Of a stretch of DNA of 64,000 nucleotides, positions 1-10,121 are shown one piece after another. The stretch is from Chitinophaga agrisoli (GTDB lineage: Bacteria > Bacteroidota > Bacteroidia > Chitinophagales > Chitinophagaceae), in the NCBI RefSeq assembly GCF_008386695.1, contig NZ_VUOC01000001.1, forward strand, positions 62,001 through 126,000, read 5' to 3'. Numbering within the stretch: the first letter of the stretch is position 1; each line of letters opens with the position of its first letter. Made by a program: the position numbers and the translations under genes. The notes beneath the pieces are model-generated. The model made no database searches. It saw only the letters and a list, made by a program, of their open reading frames with translations, and had not been told where the DNA came from.

Positions 1-51
1 TCCGGTTTCTTTTTTGGACACCTTGTTGTTGTGGACTGTTCTATATATTAT

Positions 52-1242
52 CTAGCTCATAACGATTAGTTTATTGCCTTCCATCCTAAAGCGGACCCCG
101 CTGCTTTCCAGCGCCTTCAACACGTCCGCCAGGTATACGTTCCTGGCGATCTTGCCCACAAATTCAAACTCCTTCACCGGTCCTTCATATACCACTTCCA
201 GGTCGTACCAGCGGGCTATCTGCCGCATAAGGGCGGGCAGGTCTGCCTTATCGAACTGGAAATAGCCGTTTTTCCAGGCCAGTACCTGTTCTGTATCCGC
301 ATCCTTTACCAGCTTCAGATCCCCATTCTTTGGCAAGCGTGCCTGCTGGCCGGGGGCCAGCAATAAGGAGGCCGGGCCTTTGCTCATTTTTACCGCGCCT
401 TCGAGCAGGGTGGTCTTTACATCCGCCTCGTCGTTATAGGCATTCACGTTAAAATGCGTGCCCAGCACTTCTACCGTTGCTTCGTTCACCTGTACCCGGA
501 AGGGCTGCGCCTTATTGTGGGCTATTTCAAAATAGCCTTCGCCGGTAAGGGTCACGTTGCGCTGGTCGCCGGCAAACCTGTTCGGGAACCGTAAGGAGGA
601 GGCTGCGTTCAGCCATACCTTGCTGCCATCCGGCAGCATCACCTGGTATTGCCCGCCCGTGGGGGTGGTAATAGTATTATATATGATCTCATCGTTATCG
701 TTTGCCGCGGGCATGCGCACCGCCAGTTGTCCGTTTGCCAGCTTTACAATGCTGGCGTTGCCCTGGCTGGCCAGTACCCCGTTTGCCGCGCTATCCAGGG
801 AAATGGTGGAACCATCGCCCAGGGTAAGCATTGCCCGGTTGCCGCCCGGCGCATGTTGCGGGTTACCCGGTTGGGCCGGTGTTTTTTCGCGGCTGGCCAG
901 GGGCTGCTGCGCTGGTTTCCTTAACCAGTAAAAAGCGCCGGCGGCCAGCACCAGTAAGACGGACGCCGCTACTGCCAGTCTTTTTATCAGCAACACGCCG
1001 TGCCTTGGCAGGGCGTTCCCTTCCTCCATCCTATCCAGGCTGCTTTCCAGCGAGGCGGCAACATCCGGCGGTATGGGCAGAAGCGTTTTAAAGGCCTCCG
1101 GCACATCGCACAGCTGCAATACCCGGTCAAATTCGTCCGGCGTAACCTGCTGCAGCCAGGCGGTCACGATGTCCGCTTCTTCCGGCGAGACAGCGCCCCG
1201 GGCGTATTTTTCCAGTAATGGTATGATGGTTTGCTCGTCCAT
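52..1242 (-). CDS. FecR-family anti-sigma factor
   Basis: This is an inner-membrane anti-sigma regulator that relays a signal from an outer-membrane TonB receptor to an ECF sigma factor. The N-terminal part is a cytoplasmic sigma-binding region (LLEKYARG, then a Trp-containing helix). A single membrane segment lies near residues 90-108 (VAASVLLVLAAGAFYW), followed by the FecR core with TPTGGQYQVMLPDGSKVWLN and a C-terminal STN-like DUF4974 region (FDKADLPALMRQIARWY). I start at the Met of MDEQTI; an in-frame Met 39 bp upstream is possible but adds an atypical N-terminus. It lies downstream of the ECF sigma gene in the same orientation, 139 bp away, as is standard in Bacteroidota. The regulated receptor is probably left of the window. 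The family call is firm; the signal is unknown. Confidence 0.9.
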   Translation of the reverse strand: MDEQTIIPLLEKYARGAVSPEEADIVTAWLQQVTPDEFDRVLQLCDVPEAFKTLLPIPPDVAASLESSLDRMEEGNALPRHGVLLIKRLAVAASVLLVLAAGAFYWLRKPAQQPLASREKTPAQPGNPQHAPGGNRAMLTLGDGSTISLDSAANGVLASQGNASIVKLANGQLAVRMPAANDNDEIIYNTITTPTGGQYQVMLPDGSKVWLNAASSLRFPNRFAGDQRNVTLTGEGYFEIAHNKAQPFRVQVNEATVEVLGTHFNVNAYNDEADVKTTLLEGAVKMSKGPASLLLAPGQQARLPKNGDLKLVKDADTEQVLAWKNGYFQFDKADLPALMRQIARWYDLEVVYEGPVKEFEFVGKIARNVYLADVLKALESSGVRFRMEGNKLIVMS

Positions 1243-1381
1243 AGGTTGTTGCGTCAATACATATAAAGACTGTTGCCACATTAAAATGGACACCGGGAAA
1301 GGCAGTTTTTTTTAAAAAAAACTTAACACGGAGGAGTTGGAGGCTATAAATTATTTGTTATCAACTGTTTAATAACCGGCC

Positions 1382-1954
1382 CTATTCCATGTGCAGCTGC
1401 TGTTTAATAAAATGGATGGAGGCGTAGAGGTGCTTTTTTACGGCCGACCGGGAGATACGGACAGCGGCGGCAATTTCATTGAGGGACATACTTTGCTGGG
1501 TACGCATAAAAAAGATCAGCTGGCGGCGTTTAGGCAGCCGGGTAATGGCCTCCAGAGCGGCCTTATGGTATTCTTTATAGATCACCTCCCCTTCTACGGA
1601 GTTACCGGCTTCCGGCTGCGCATCAGAACTGTACAGCTCTGCCCTTTGACGGGTAGCCTGTTGTTTGGCCTGATCAAACAAGCGGTGACGGACCATAATA
1701 AAGAGGTAATCCTCAAAGGAGCGGATGGCGGCCAGGGTCTCTTTACGTTCCCATACCTTCAGGAATATGTCCTGGATGATCTCCTCCGCATCCGCCCGGG
1801 AGCGCATGGTGAAATATACATAGCGGTACAGGCGGGGAAAGTAGGCCGTATATAATGTAGCAAAGGCTTCCCTGTCGCCTGTTGACGCGATCAACAGGAG
1901 TTCTTGTTCACGAACCTGTTCAATTCCTTCCTGGCTATTGTTGCCTGATAGCAT
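1382..1954 (-). CDS. ECF RNA polymerase sigma-70 factor (FecI-like)
   Basis: A 190-residue extracytoplasmic-function sigma factor. Region 2 is visible around residues 28-90 (FATLYTAYFPRLYRYVYF, then DAEEIIQDIFLKVWERKE). Region 4 is near residues 135-185, with ITRLPKRRQLIFFMRTQQS and the helix-turn-helix SLNEIAAAVRISRSAVKKH. The length is typical. It is paired with the FecR gene on its 3' side, so it is likely held by that anti-sigma factor and released when an outer-membrane receptor is engaged. Its target operon is not in the window unless it lies just left of base 1. Confidence 0.93.
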   Translation of the reverse strand: MLSGNNSQEGIEQVREQELLLIASTGDREAFATLYTAYFPRLYRYVYFTMRSRADAEEIIQDIFLKVWERKETLAAIRSFEDYLFIMVRHRLFDQAKQQATRQRAELYSSDAQPEAGNSVEGEVIYKEYHKAALEAITRLPKRRQLIFFMRTQQSMSLNEIAAAVRISRSAVKKHLYASIHFIKQQLHME

Positions 1955-2144
1955 CTTTACGAGTAGCGGTATAAGATATAACCTACGTAGGTGTAACCTT
2001 CAAAATGTCCCAATAATCGGTGAAGGTACTTAATATTTCAAAAACATATCTTTGCCGCCGGAAGAAGCGGAAATTCCAGGCGCATGCCGCTTTGCCATTT
2101 TAGATTTAAAATGTTACATTTTACATTTTATAAGAATAAGTAAC

Positions 2145-2152
2145 TAAATTTG
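2145..2152 (+). promoter_or_regulatory. Bacteroidota -7 element upstream of fabF
   Basis: TAAATTTG matches the Bacteroidota primary-sigma -7 consensus TAnnTTTG and lies 30 bp before the fabF start codon. No clear TTG -33 element is visible at the expected distance. Confidence 0.5.
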
Positions 2153-2182
2153 CGCTCTACTATAATATTTGATTAAACTGTT

Positions 2183-3445
2183 ATGCGTACTATTTCACTA
2201 AAAAGGGTTGTAGTTACTGGGTTAGGAGCTTTAACACCTATTGGGAATGATGTAAACACTTTTTGGAAGAATATCAAGGCCGGCACCAGTGGGGCTGCGC
2301 CTATCACCCGATTTGACAGCACTGAATTCAAGACCAAGTTTGCCTGTGAGCTGAAGGGCTTTGATATAGAGAAGTTCATGGAAAAGAAGGAGGCCCGGAA
2401 AATGGACCTCTTTACCCAATATGCCATGGTGGCTGCACAGGAGGCAATTGAAAATGCAGGCCTTCACCTGGATGGTATTGATAAGACAAAGATCGGCGTG
2501 ATATGGGCCTCCGGTAACGGCGGTATGCAAACCTTCGAAGACCAGATCGTTGAGTTCACCAATGGCGGTTTTATACCGAAGTTCAATCCGTTCTTCATCC
2601 CCAAACTGATCTCTGATATTGCTGCCGGACAAATAGCCATTAAATATGGCTTTATGGGCATTAACTTCTGTACGGTATCTGCCTGCGCCTCTTCAAGCAG
2701 CGCATTGGTAGACGCCTTTAACTATATACGCCTGGGTAAGGCCAAAGCTATTGTGGCCGGCGGTTCAGAAGCGCCTATCACCCGTGCGGGCATTGCAGGT
2801 TTTAACGCCTTAAAAGCGCTGAGCACCCGCAATGAAGATCCTTCCGTAGCTTCCCGTCCGTTTGATGCAGACCGTGATGGTTTTGTAATGGGCGAAGGCG
2901 GCGGCGCCATCATCCTGGAAGAGTATGAGCACGCTGTTAAAAGAGGCGCTACTATCTATGGAGAAATGATCGGTGGCGCTATGACAGCGGATGCTTATCA
3001 CCTGACAGCTACCCATCCGGAAGGCCTGGGCGCTAAAATGGGCATGGAAGAAGCCCTGGAAGACGCCGGACTGACGATCACAGATGTAGACTATATCAAC
3101 GCGCATGCGACCTCTACCCCGGTAGGCGACGTGAGCGAGCTGAAAGCGATCACCAGCACATTTGGCGATCATACGCAGAAACTAAACATCAGCGCTACCA
3201 AATCGATGACCGGTCACTTACTGGGCGCTGCAGGCGCTATTGAAGCGATTGCCTGTATAAAGGCCACCCAGGAAGACATTGTGCCGCCTACTATCAATAC
3301 CGGCACACTGGGCGAAGGCATTCCCACTAACCTGAACCTGACCATTGGCCAGGCGCAGCAACGTACGGTGAATGTAGCCATGAGCAACACCTTTGGCTTT
3401 GGCGGTCATAACGCTATTGTGGTGTTCACGAAATACAAAGGATAA
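2183..3445 (+). CDS. fabF: 3-oxoacyl-ACP synthase II (beta-ketoacyl synthase)
   Basis: A cytoplasmic condensing enzyme that extends acyl-ACP with malonyl-ACP in fatty acid synthesis. At 420 residues it has the normal KAS II length. The catalytic triad can be read directly: Cys168 in VSACASSS, His308 in NAHATSTPVGD and His345 in KSMTGHLLGAAG. The glycine-rich C-terminus (SNTFGFGGHNA) is also typical. The start ATG follows a good -7 element. Unlike the common acpP-fabF-rnc order, there is no acpP upstream (only about 230 bp to the divergent sigma gene) and no rnc downstream, so this copy is solitary. It could be a second paralogue, or could serve a specialised pathway; the window does not decide. 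Confidence 0.95.
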   Translation: MRTISLKRVVVTGLGALTPIGNDVNTFWKNIKAGTSGAAPITRFDSTEFKTKFACELKGFDIEKFMEKKEARKMDLFTQYAMVAAQEAIENAGLHLDGIDKTKIGVIWASGNGGMQTFEDQIVEFTNGGFIPKFNPFFIPKLISDIAAGQIAIKYGFMGINFCTVSACASSSSALVDAFNYIRLGKAKAIVAGGSEAPITRAGIAGFNALKALSTRNEDPSVASRPFDADRDGFVMGEGGGAIILEEYEHAVKRGATIYGEMIGGAMTADAYHLTATHPEGLGAKMGMEEALEDAGLTITDVDYINAHATSTPVGDVSELKAITSTFGDHTQKLNISATKSMTGHLLGAAGAIEAIACIKATQEDIVPPTINTGTLGEGIPTNLNLTIGQAQQRTVNVAMSNTFGFGGHNAIVVFTKYKG

Positions 3446-3464
3446 GGATCAGATACCAAATACT

Positions 3465-3535
3465 ACGGATTATCCGTTACTAATTCAGCGGCAGTTTTTC
3501 TGCTGAAGTGGTAACTGATAATCCGTAACTTTTTG
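3465..3535 (+). terminator. Hairpin terminator after fabF
   Basis: A two-part inverted repeat. The outer arms 3465-3480 and 3511-3526 pair at 15 of 16 positions, and an inner stem forms between TTCAGC and GCTGAA around a T-rich loop. A T-run (3529-3534) follows. It ends just before the next gene (3549), so it probably separates fabF from the esterase. Confidence 0.6.
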
Positions 3536-3548
3536 TTATCTTTCTTAT

Positions 3549-4838
3549 ATGTTAATGTTACCCAAAAGACACATCCTCACCTTCCTTACATTTTGCTGTT
3601 TTCTCAGCATACAGGCCACTGCACAGCGAAAAGAAGCCAACCTCAGCGAGGCTAACGTACCGGCGTACACGTTGCCGGACCCATTACGCACTAAGGATGG
3701 CAAGGTCATTACCACCGCCCAGCAATGGACCCAGATCCAGCGCCCCTATATTTACCACCTGTTTGAAGAGCATGTGTACGGGCGTTTTCCCCGTAAAGCG
3801 CTGTCCATGACATATAAGGTGAACCGTGTTGACCCGTATGCGCTGGATAGTACAGCCACCTGTAAGCAGATCACCCTGTATTTTACTAAATCGGACACAT
3901 TGGCACAGCTGCATCTGCTGCTGTACCTGCCTAATAAACCTAAACGCCGGGTGCCGGTATTCCTGGGTATGAACTTTTACGGTAACCAGTCCGTGATCAA
4001 TGATCCCTCCATTCCCATCACCACCGGTTACACCGTAAAAGGTCCCGGCATAGTGGATAACCGGGCTACCGAAGCCTCCCGCGGCGCGCAGGCCTCCCAA
4101 TGGCCTATAAAGGATATCATCAGCCGCGGTTATGGCCTGGCTACTTTCTTTTACGGGGATGTGGAGGCCGACAAACCAGACGGCTGGCAAACAGGGTTCC
4201 GTACCCGGCTGCAGGAGCTGCTGGACATACGGCCGGAGGAATGGAGCGCCATGGGCGTATGGGCCTGGGCGTTATGCCGGGCACTGGATTACCTGGAAAT
4301 GGACAAACGGGTAGATCCTGACCAGGTACTGGTCATGGGGCATTCCCGGCTGGGAAAGGCCGCTTTATGGGCAGGCGCCAGCGATCCGCGTTTTGCCATG
4401 GTGATCTCCAATGAATCCGGCGAAGGTGGCGCGGCTTTATCCCGCAGGGACTATGGCGAAAACATAGAGCTTATTACCCGCAGCTTCCCCCACTGGTTTG
4501 TAGCTGACTATAAGAATTACGGCAGCAACCCAGCTGCCCTGCCGGTAGACCAGCATATGCTGCTGGCCCTGATCGCGCCACGCCCCTTGTATGTGGCCAG
4601 CGCAGAAGGCGATCAATGGTCTGATCCCAAAGGGGAATTCCTGAGCGCCCGGTATGCGGAGCCGGTGTACCTGCTGTTTGGCAAACGGGGCCTGGGCACA
4701 GACACTTTTCCCCGCCCCCAGCAGCCCACCGGTGAATTTATCCGCTATCACATCCGCACTGGCAAACACGATGTAACCGCTTATGACTGGGAGCAATACC
4801 TGCAATTTGCGGGAAAACACTGCGACTCCCGTCCGTGA
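3549..4838 (+). CDS. Secreted CE15-like glucuronoyl esterase / acetylxylan esterase-type hydrolase
   Basis: A 429-residue alpha/beta-hydrolase with an N-terminal signal peptide (hydrophobic ILTFLTFCCFLSI, cleavage around QATAQ). The nucleophile elbow is GHSRLGKAALWAG, with Ser266. It is followed by the bacterial CE15 hallmark ISNESGEGGAALSRR, which carries the acidic residue, and a C-terminal His in TGKHDVTAYDW. CE15 enzymes cleave ester bonds between lignin alcohols and glucuronic acid on xylan, so a periplasmic or secreted role in plant cell-wall breakdown is likely. No other xylan gene is adjacent, and the start lies only 14 bp after the fabF terminator. The substrate is inferred from the family alone. 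Confidence 0.82.
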   Translation: MLMLPKRHILTFLTFCCFLSIQATAQRKEANLSEANVPAYTLPDPLRTKDGKVITTAQQWTQIQRPYIYHLFEEHVYGRFPRKALSMTYKVNRVDPYALDSTATCKQITLYFTKSDTLAQLHLLLYLPNKPKRRVPVFLGMNFYGNQSVINDPSIPITTGYTVKGPGIVDNRATEASRGAQASQWPIKDIISRGYGLATFFYGDVEADKPDGWQTGFRTRLQELLDIRPEEWSAMGVWAWALCRALDYLEMDKRVDPDQVLVMGHSRLGKAALWAGASDPRFAMVISNESGEGGAALSRRDYGENIELITRSFPHWFVADYKNYGSNPAALPVDQHMLLALIAPRPLYVASAEGDQWSDPKGEFLSARYAEPVYLLFGKRGLGTDTFPRPQQPTGEFIRYHIRTGKHDVTAYDWEQYLQFAGKHCDSRP

Positions 4839-4887
4839 CCTGCCGCCCGGATAATACATTTTAATATATTATGCTTAGAAATATGGG

Positions 4888-4911
4888 AACATCCGGGATT
4901 GTCCGGATGTT
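4888..4911 (+). promoter_or_regulatory. Leader hairpin, lipoprotein copy 1
   Basis: A perfect 9-bp stem (AACATCCGG with CCGGATGTT) around a 6-nt loop. It sits about 57 bp before the lipoprotein start and just after TTTTAATATATTAT, a string repeated before the second paralogue. No T-run follows, so a leader or attenuator is as likely as a terminator for the esterase. Confidence 0.45.
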
Positions 4912-4967
4912 ATCAGGGGAGTGCTGCTTACGCCCGTTGTATCTCGTCACCCCTTAAATGCCCCATT

Positions 4968-5861
4968 ATGAAACAGCTATTTGCCAACTGTAGCGTATGC
5001 TTTGTTGTTTACTCCTTCTTCCTCTTAACCACCGCCTGCAAAAAAACGGATCATTGGAATAAGCCCTGTTGTTTTGAAGGGCCGGCCTGTAATGCGCAGA
5101 CCATGATGGTGGCGCCACGGGATTGTACCTACACAGGCGGCGCCTATTCAAAACCTTATAAGTTCACCAAAACCTATGGCCCTGATGGCCGTGTTAATTA
5201 TCTGGACGGTTATGAAGGCCCATTCTGGGGAGGTCCATTCTTTACCGGTACAGTACATTACCAGCGGAAGCGGGTATATATGCTGGACGTAAACAGCCGT
5301 GACACCATTATGACCGCAGACCTGAATGATTGCGGCCAACCGGTAAGGGCAAGGGCCACCTATAACACTCCGTGGACAGATAGCAGCGCCTGGCTGTACG
5401 TGTTCCTGTACGACCAGAAAGGGCGGTTATCCCAGCTGCAACGCGATAACCAAAGCAATCCATTCAACCCGATCATATATACCTATGAATACGATCGCTA
5501 TGACAATATTATCCGGATTGCTGATATCACTTTTCATGCGGAGGAAATACGCTATATCTACGATTATAGCCGCCCTATTAAAGGCGGGTATTATGATTCG
5601 GGAAGCGGGAGTGGAATGGGCGATCATATATGGGAAATACTCGGCGATCTGCATACCCAGCCCCATCACATCATGACAAAAATTATTTCCACTGGTGTGG
5701 GGAACGGCGCCTGGGCCTATGAAAACCAGGTAGTGAATGCGGATGGTTACCTGGTGTATTACGAGGCTAATATTTATGATTATATAGGAGGCGGAATAAA
5801 GGTCACGCTTCTTTGGAACTGTGGCAAAAGCCACTCACATAATGCGCCCGGAAAGAGCTGA
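4968..5861 (+). CDS. Lipoprotein with YD-like repeat (paralogue 1)
   Basis: A 297-residue predicted lipoprotein of unknown function. The signal peptide ends in a lipobox (LLTTACKK), so it should be anchored in a membrane, probably the outer one. I prefer the ATG before KQLFANC; an upstream in-frame start would place 23 residues in front of the signal. The mature part begins KKTDHW and has a conserved GPDGRVNYLDGYEGPFWGG block. A single Rhs/YD-like stretch (YDQKGRLSQL, then YEYDRYDNIIRI) recalls DUF4595-type lipoproteins. The C-terminus ends in a conserved WNCG. The gene at 6125 is a clear paralogue with the same blocks in the same order. Function cannot be assigned. Confidence 0.8.
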   Translation: MKQLFANCSVCFVVYSFFLLTTACKKTDHWNKPCCFEGPACNAQTMMVAPRDCTYTGGAYSKPYKFTKTYGPDGRVNYLDGYEGPFWGGPFFTGTVHYQRKRVYMLDVNSRDTIMTADLNDCGQPVRARATYNTPWTDSSAWLYVFLYDQKGRLSQLQRDNQSNPFNPIIYTYEYDRYDNIIRIADITFHAEEIRYIYDYSRPIKGGYYDSGSGSGMGDHIWEILGDLHTQPHHIMTKIISTGVGNGAWAYENQVVNADGYLVYYEANIYDYIGGGIKVTLLWNCGKSHSHNAPGKS

Positions 5862-6000
5862 CAGGAAATAACTGCAGCTGCAACAATCGCCATAAAAGCC
5901 GTTCATCGTGGCTTGCGGCAAGGGCGGCGGACAGAAACAGTAAGCATTTCTGCAGCGTATTACAAATTATCTGTTTTAATATATTATAGCAGTAAATATG

Positions 6001-6031
6001 GCAGTCCGGCGGCGTTTTCCGGGCTGCTTTT
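6001..6031 (+). promoter_or_regulatory. Leader hairpin, lipoprotein copy 2
   Basis: Arms 6001-6009 and 6019-6027 (GCAGTCCGG with CCGGGCTGC, one G-U pair) are followed by TTTT. As in copy 1, the hairpin follows a TTTTAATATATTAT string and an AAATATGG string, so the leader appears to have been duplicated with the gene. It could end transcription from copy 1 or attenuate copy 2. Confidence 0.5.
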
Positions 6032-6124
6032 GATTACTTTTGCAACATTGTATGCCATACCCCCTTTAGCCGTTTGCACCTCCTGTAACCATTATTGATT
6101 TTTTCACCCAATTAAACCCCATTT

Positions 6125-6997
6125 ATGCAAGCAAGTAATTTTATTAAACTCCGTATCTGTGCCCTTATCTGTGCAGTGCTATTATCCGTGCAGGCCTGTA
6201 AGAAACCCGATCATTGGCACATTCCGCCCGGCTGCGCCAAACCAGCTGCGTGTAATGTAGAAAAAATGCTGGTGACCCTGGAGAATGACAGTGAGTATAA
6301 CGGGCCACGCTATCCCGCCCCCTATAAATTCTACAAGACGTACGGCCCCGATGGCCGCGTAAATTTCATAGATGCATTTATCGGCCCCATGTGGACCTCC
6401 CTTTATTACACCGGTACCGTTCAATACAGCGGTAACCAGGTATATATCATGCATTATGCATTCCCGGATACCTTATTCTCTGTAAAGCTGAACCAGTGCG
6501 GGCAGCCGGTGAGCGCTATTTCCCGCTACAATCCCGGTTTTGTGCAGCAGTTCACTTATTCCTATGACCGTAAAGGCCGGCTATCCAAGGTAGTCTGGAG
6601 CTCCGGCTACACCGACCATTATGAATACGACCAATATGACAATATTGTACGCATCCACAACGGCGTCTCCGGCGAAGGCGCCTTCTACATCAGCTATACC
6701 TACAATTACAGCCGGCCGGCCAAAGGCATTTACCTGGAGCAGGATTTTCTCCATTTCTATGCTACTGAGCTGCTGGAGATGCTGGGATTGCTGAACCTGC
6801 AGTCACACCATCTGCGCACCAGCATGACCAACACTTATGAGTACCCTACCGGTACCTTTTTGTACTTTGACCATGTGGTGCAAAACGGTTATGTACAATC
6901 TTACAGGAGAGGTGAACCAGGCGGAGCGGGTATGCGCGTAAAAAGCGAGCATACCTGGAACTGCGGCAACACCGGCGGCAACAGCCAGAAATATTAA
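6125..6997 (+). CDS. Lipoprotein with YD-like repeat (paralogue 2)
   Basis: A 290-residue predicted lipoprotein with signal peptide and lipobox LLSVQACKK. It is paralogous to the gene at 4968: both share KKPDHW or KKTDHW just after the lipid-modified Cys, YKFYKTYGPDGRVN, a GTVQYSGNQVY-type strand, the DRKGRLSKV / YEYDQYDNIVRI YD-like unit, a YNYSRPAKG block and the final WNCG. The Cys pair near the mature N-terminus (GCAKPAACN) also aligns with copy 1. The tandem arrangement and similar leaders point to a recent duplication. Function is unknown. A surface role is plausible because many Bacteroidota lipoproteins are surface-exposed. Confidence 0.8.
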   Translation: MQASNFIKLRICALICAVLLSVQACKKPDHWHIPPGCAKPAACNVEKMLVTLENDSEYNGPRYPAPYKFYKTYGPDGRVNFIDAFIGPMWTSLYYTGTVQYSGNQVYIMHYAFPDTLFSVKLNQCGQPVSAISRYNPGFVQQFTYSYDRKGRLSKVVWSSGYTDHYEYDQYDNIVRIHNGVSGEGAFYISYTYNYSRPAKGIYLEQDFLHFYATELLEMLGLLNLQSHHLRTSMTNTYEYPTGTFLYFDHVVQNGYVQSYRRGEPGGAGMRVKSEHTWNCGNTGGNSQKY

Positions 6998-7171
6998 AAC
7001 TACCTGAAATACAATCAGTCACAGGCGCTGTATATGGCAGGCCTGTGGCTGACCTCTTTTACGGCGCCAGCCCCTGCGCATTTTACTAAAAAAATTAGGG
7101 TTCGCATCCAATTATGGCGTAGTTTAGTAGTTTGAAAAAGTCCGTCAAGGGACTTTTATGGACTAAAGCTT

Positions 7172-10042
7172 ATGTCAAAAAAGAAGAATGCGACGGTTCC
7201 CGTTGTACCTGTAGCTGCGGATGATCATATTGCAGTGTTTGGCGCCCGGGAACACAACCTGAAGAACCTGGATCTGCAGTTGCCCAAGAATAAGCTGGTG
7301 GTGATCACCGGCATCAGCGGCAGCGGCAAATCATCGCTGGCTTTCGATACTATTTATGCAGAGGGGCAACGCCGTTATATGGAGAGTTTCTCCGCCTATG
7401 CCCGCCAGTTCATTGGCGATATGGAAAGGCCGGATGTAGATAAGATCACCGGCCTCTCGCCGGTAATTTCCATAGAGCAGAAAACCACTAATAAGAACCC
7501 CCGTTCCACAGTGGGCACCATTACGGAGATCTATGATTTTCTGCGCCTGCTGTATGCGCGTATTGGCGTGGCCTACTCCTATAATACGGGCAAGCCCATG
7601 ACGCGCTTTTCCGAAGAGGAGATCCTGGCCCATCTTTTCAAAAATTACAATAAGAAAAAGCTGGTCATATTGGCGCCGCTGGTACGCGGGCGTAAGGGCC
7701 ACTACCGTGAGCTGTTTGAGCAGGTGCGCAAGCAAGGATACCTGAAAGTGCGGGTGGACGGTGAGATCCTGGACCTGAAGGAACGCATGCAGGTAGACCG
7801 TTACAAAATACATGATATTGAACTGGTCATAGACCGCATACAGGTGCAGGAAGACGCCCGGGTGCGTATTAGCCAGAGCGTGCAAAAAGCCCTGCAAATG
7901 GGTAAAGGCCTGTTGTTTATCATGGATAACGACACCCAAAAGGTGAGCCAGTACAGTAAACAGCTGATGTGTGAGGATACCGGCCTCTCCTACGAAGAGC
8001 CATCACCCAACACCTTCTCCTTTAACAGCCCGTATGGGGCCTGTCCCCGCTGTAAAGGGCTGGGCACTATCTACCAGATCAATATGGACGAGGTGATACC
8101 GGACCATTCAGTATCCATTAACGAGGGCGGTCTGGCCCCCCTGGGCGAGGCGCGCGATACCTTTACCTTTAAGCAGGTGGCGCAGCTGGCCCGTAAATAC
8201 AAATTCTCCCTGACAGGCCCCATCAGCGATATTCCGCAGAAAGCGCTGAACGTGCTGCTGTTTGGCGATGAGAACGGCAAGCTGGAAGTGGACATGGACT
8301 TTGAGAGCAATGGCAACGGAGAGTACGCCAATGAGTATGAAGGGGTGGTGAACATGGTGCGTCGCTACTTTAACGACTCCTCTTCTGACCATGTGCGCAG
8401 CTGGGCCGAAGGTTTTATGCAGCTAAGCACCTGCCCGGAGTGTAATGGCGCCCGCCTGAAAAAGGAGAGCCTGCACTTTAAGGTAAATGAGAAGAATATC
8501 TCTGAGCTGGGCGAAATGGACCTGGACAAACTGCAGATCTGGTTCCGGGATATTGAAAAACGCCTGGACAACAAACAGAATGTTATTGCCAAGGATATAC
8601 TTAAGGAAATCAGGGAGCGCCTGCAGTTCCTGCTGAACGTAGGCCTGAGCTACCTGACCCTGAACCGCCCCACCCGCACCCTGAGTGGCGGGGAATCGCA
8701 ACGTATACGCCTGGCTACGCAGATAGGCTCCCAGCTGATGGGCATCACCTATATATTGGATGAGCCCAGCATAGGCCTGCACCAGCGGGATAATATGCAA
8801 CTGATAGAAGCCCTGCAGCGCCTGAAGGAAATGGGCAATACCGTGATAGTCGTGGAGCACGATAAAGATATTATGCTGCATGCGGATCACCTGGTGGATA
8901 TTGGTCCCGGGGCCGGCGTACACGGTGGCCAGATCATTGCTGCGGGCACTCCCCAGCAGGTGATAAAACTGGATACCCCTACCGCTGGTTACCTGAATGG
9001 AAAAAGGGCTATCCCCATCCCGGAAGAAAGGCGTAAAGGCAATGGCAAATCCCTGGAGCTGAAAGGCGCCACTGGCAATAACCTGAAAAATGTAAGCGTA
9101 AAACTGCCCCTGGGCACCTTTATATGTGTGACCGGCGTTTCCGGCAGTGGTAAATCCACGCTGATCAACGAAACGCTGTATCCCATCCTTTCTAAACACG
9201 CCTATGACTCCAAACTGGTGCCGATGCCCTATAAAAGCATCAAAGGGCTGGAAAATATAGACAAGGTAATTGAGATAGACCAGTCGCCCATAGGCCGCAC
9301 ACCGCGTAGCAACCCCGCTACCTATTGCGGCTTCTTTACGGATATCCGCGCGCTGTTTGCGCAGGTGCCGGAGGCTAAGATCCGGGGCTACAATGCCGGC
9401 CGTTTCTCCTTTAACGTAAAAAGCGGCCGCTGCGACGTTTGTGAAGGCGGCGGCATGCGCGTGATAGAAATGAACTTTTTGCCGGATGTATATGTACATT
9501 GCGAAAAGTGTAACGGACGCCGCTACAACCGCGAGACCCTGGAGATACGTTACAAGGGCAAATCCATTTCCGATGTGCTGGATATGACGGTGGACGAGGC
9601 GGTGGAATTCTTCCAGCCGGTGAGTTATATTTACCGTAAGATAAAGACCCTGCAGGATGTAGGATTAGGATATATTACCCTGGGACAGAGCGCCGTAACC
9701 CTTTCCGGTGGAGAGGCACAACGCGTGAAACTGGCCACGGAGCTATCCAAAAAAGATACGGGCAAAACCATTTATATACTGGATGAGCCCACCACGGGCC
9801 TGCATTTCCAGGATATATTGCTGCTGCTGAACGTATTGAATAAGCTGGTGGACAGGGGTAATACCGTTCTGGTTATTGAGCATAACCTGGATGTAATAAA
9901 AATGGCGGATTATATCATTGACCTGGGCCCGGAAGGCGGCGGAGGCGGAGGCACCATCCTCTGCACCGGTACGCCGGAAGAGGTGAGCAGCTGTAAGGAT
10001 AGTCATACCGCGCGTTTTCTGAAGAAAGAATTGAATAATTAA
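7172..10042 (+). CDS. uvrA: Excinuclease ABC subunit A
   Basis: The damage-recognition ATPase of nucleotide excision repair, which acts with UvrB and UvrC. At 956 residues it has full UvrA length. There are two ABC halves: Walker A GISGSGKS at 47-54 and GVSGSGKS near 655-662, with signature motifs [12 protein letters not shown] near 504 and [12 protein letters not shown] near 844. Zinc-binding CxxC pairs are present in the first half (CPRC, CPEC) and the second (CDVC near 754, CEKC). Walker B / D-loop strings read [10 protein letters not shown] and [10 protein letters not shown]. It appears to be monocistronic, or to lead the two small genes after it. Nothing is unusual. Confidence 0.98.
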   Translation: MSKKKNATVPVVPVAADDHIAVFGAREHNLKNLDLQLPKNKLVVITGISGSGKSSLAFDTIYAEGQRRYMESFSAYARQFIGDMERPDVDKITGLSPVISIEQKTTNKNPRSTVGTITEIYDFLRLLYARIGVAYSYNTGKPMTRFSEEEILAHLFKNYNKKKLVILAPLVRGRKGHYRELFEQVRKQGYLKVRVDGEILDLKERMQVDRYKIHDIELVIDRIQVQEDARVRISQSVQKALQMGKGLLFIMDNDTQKVSQYSKQLMCEDTGLSYEEPSPNTFSFNSPYGACPRCKGLGTIYQINMDEVIPDHSVSINEGGLAPLGEARDTFTFKQVAQLARKYKFSLTGPISDIPQKALNVLLFGDENGKLEVDMDFESNGNGEYANEYEGVVNMVRRYFNDSSSDHVRSWAEGFMQLSTCPECNGARLKKESLHFKVNEKNISELGEMDLDKLQIWFRDIEKRLDNKQNVIAKDILKEIRERLQFLLNVGLSYLTLNRPTRTLSGGESQRIRLATQIGSQLMGITYILDEPSIGLHQRDNMQLIEALQRLKEMGNTVIVVEHDKDIMLHADHLVDIGPGAGVHGGQIIAAGTPQQVIKLDTPTAGYLNGKRAIPIPEERRKGNGKSLELKGATGNNLKNVSVKLPLGTFICVTGVSGSGKSTLINETLYPILSKHAYDSKLVPMPYKSIKGLENIDKVIEIDQSPIGRTPRSNPATYCGFFTDIRALFAQVPEAKIRGYNAGRFSFNVKSGRCDVCEGGGMRVIEMNFLPDVYVHCEKCNGRRYNRETLEIRYKGKSISDVLDMTVDEAVEFFQPVSYIYRKIKTLQDVGLGYITLGQSAVTLSGGEAQRVKLATELSKKDTGKTIYILDEPTTGLHFQDILLLLNVLNKLVDRGNTVLVIEHNLDVIKMADYIIDLGPEGGGGGGTILCTGTPEEVSSCKDSHTARFLKKELNN

Positions 10043-10121
10043 TAATGGGTTAAAACGCATACACAGGTGTTACCTATCACCCTGTTGATCCGTTCTACGC
10101 ATTATTAACGGCAACCCATTT

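Noticed and set aside
5913-6098. A 61-codon plus-strand frame between the two lipoprotein genes
   Set aside because: It overlaps the duplicated leader and hairpin and lacks a plausible ribosome site or family resemblance.
8423-9499. Long antisense open frame of 358 codons within uvrA
   Set aside because: It lies wholly opposite a strongly conserved uvrA. The composition (His, Gln, Tyr, Ala-rich) is that of an antisense shadow, with no recognisable domain.
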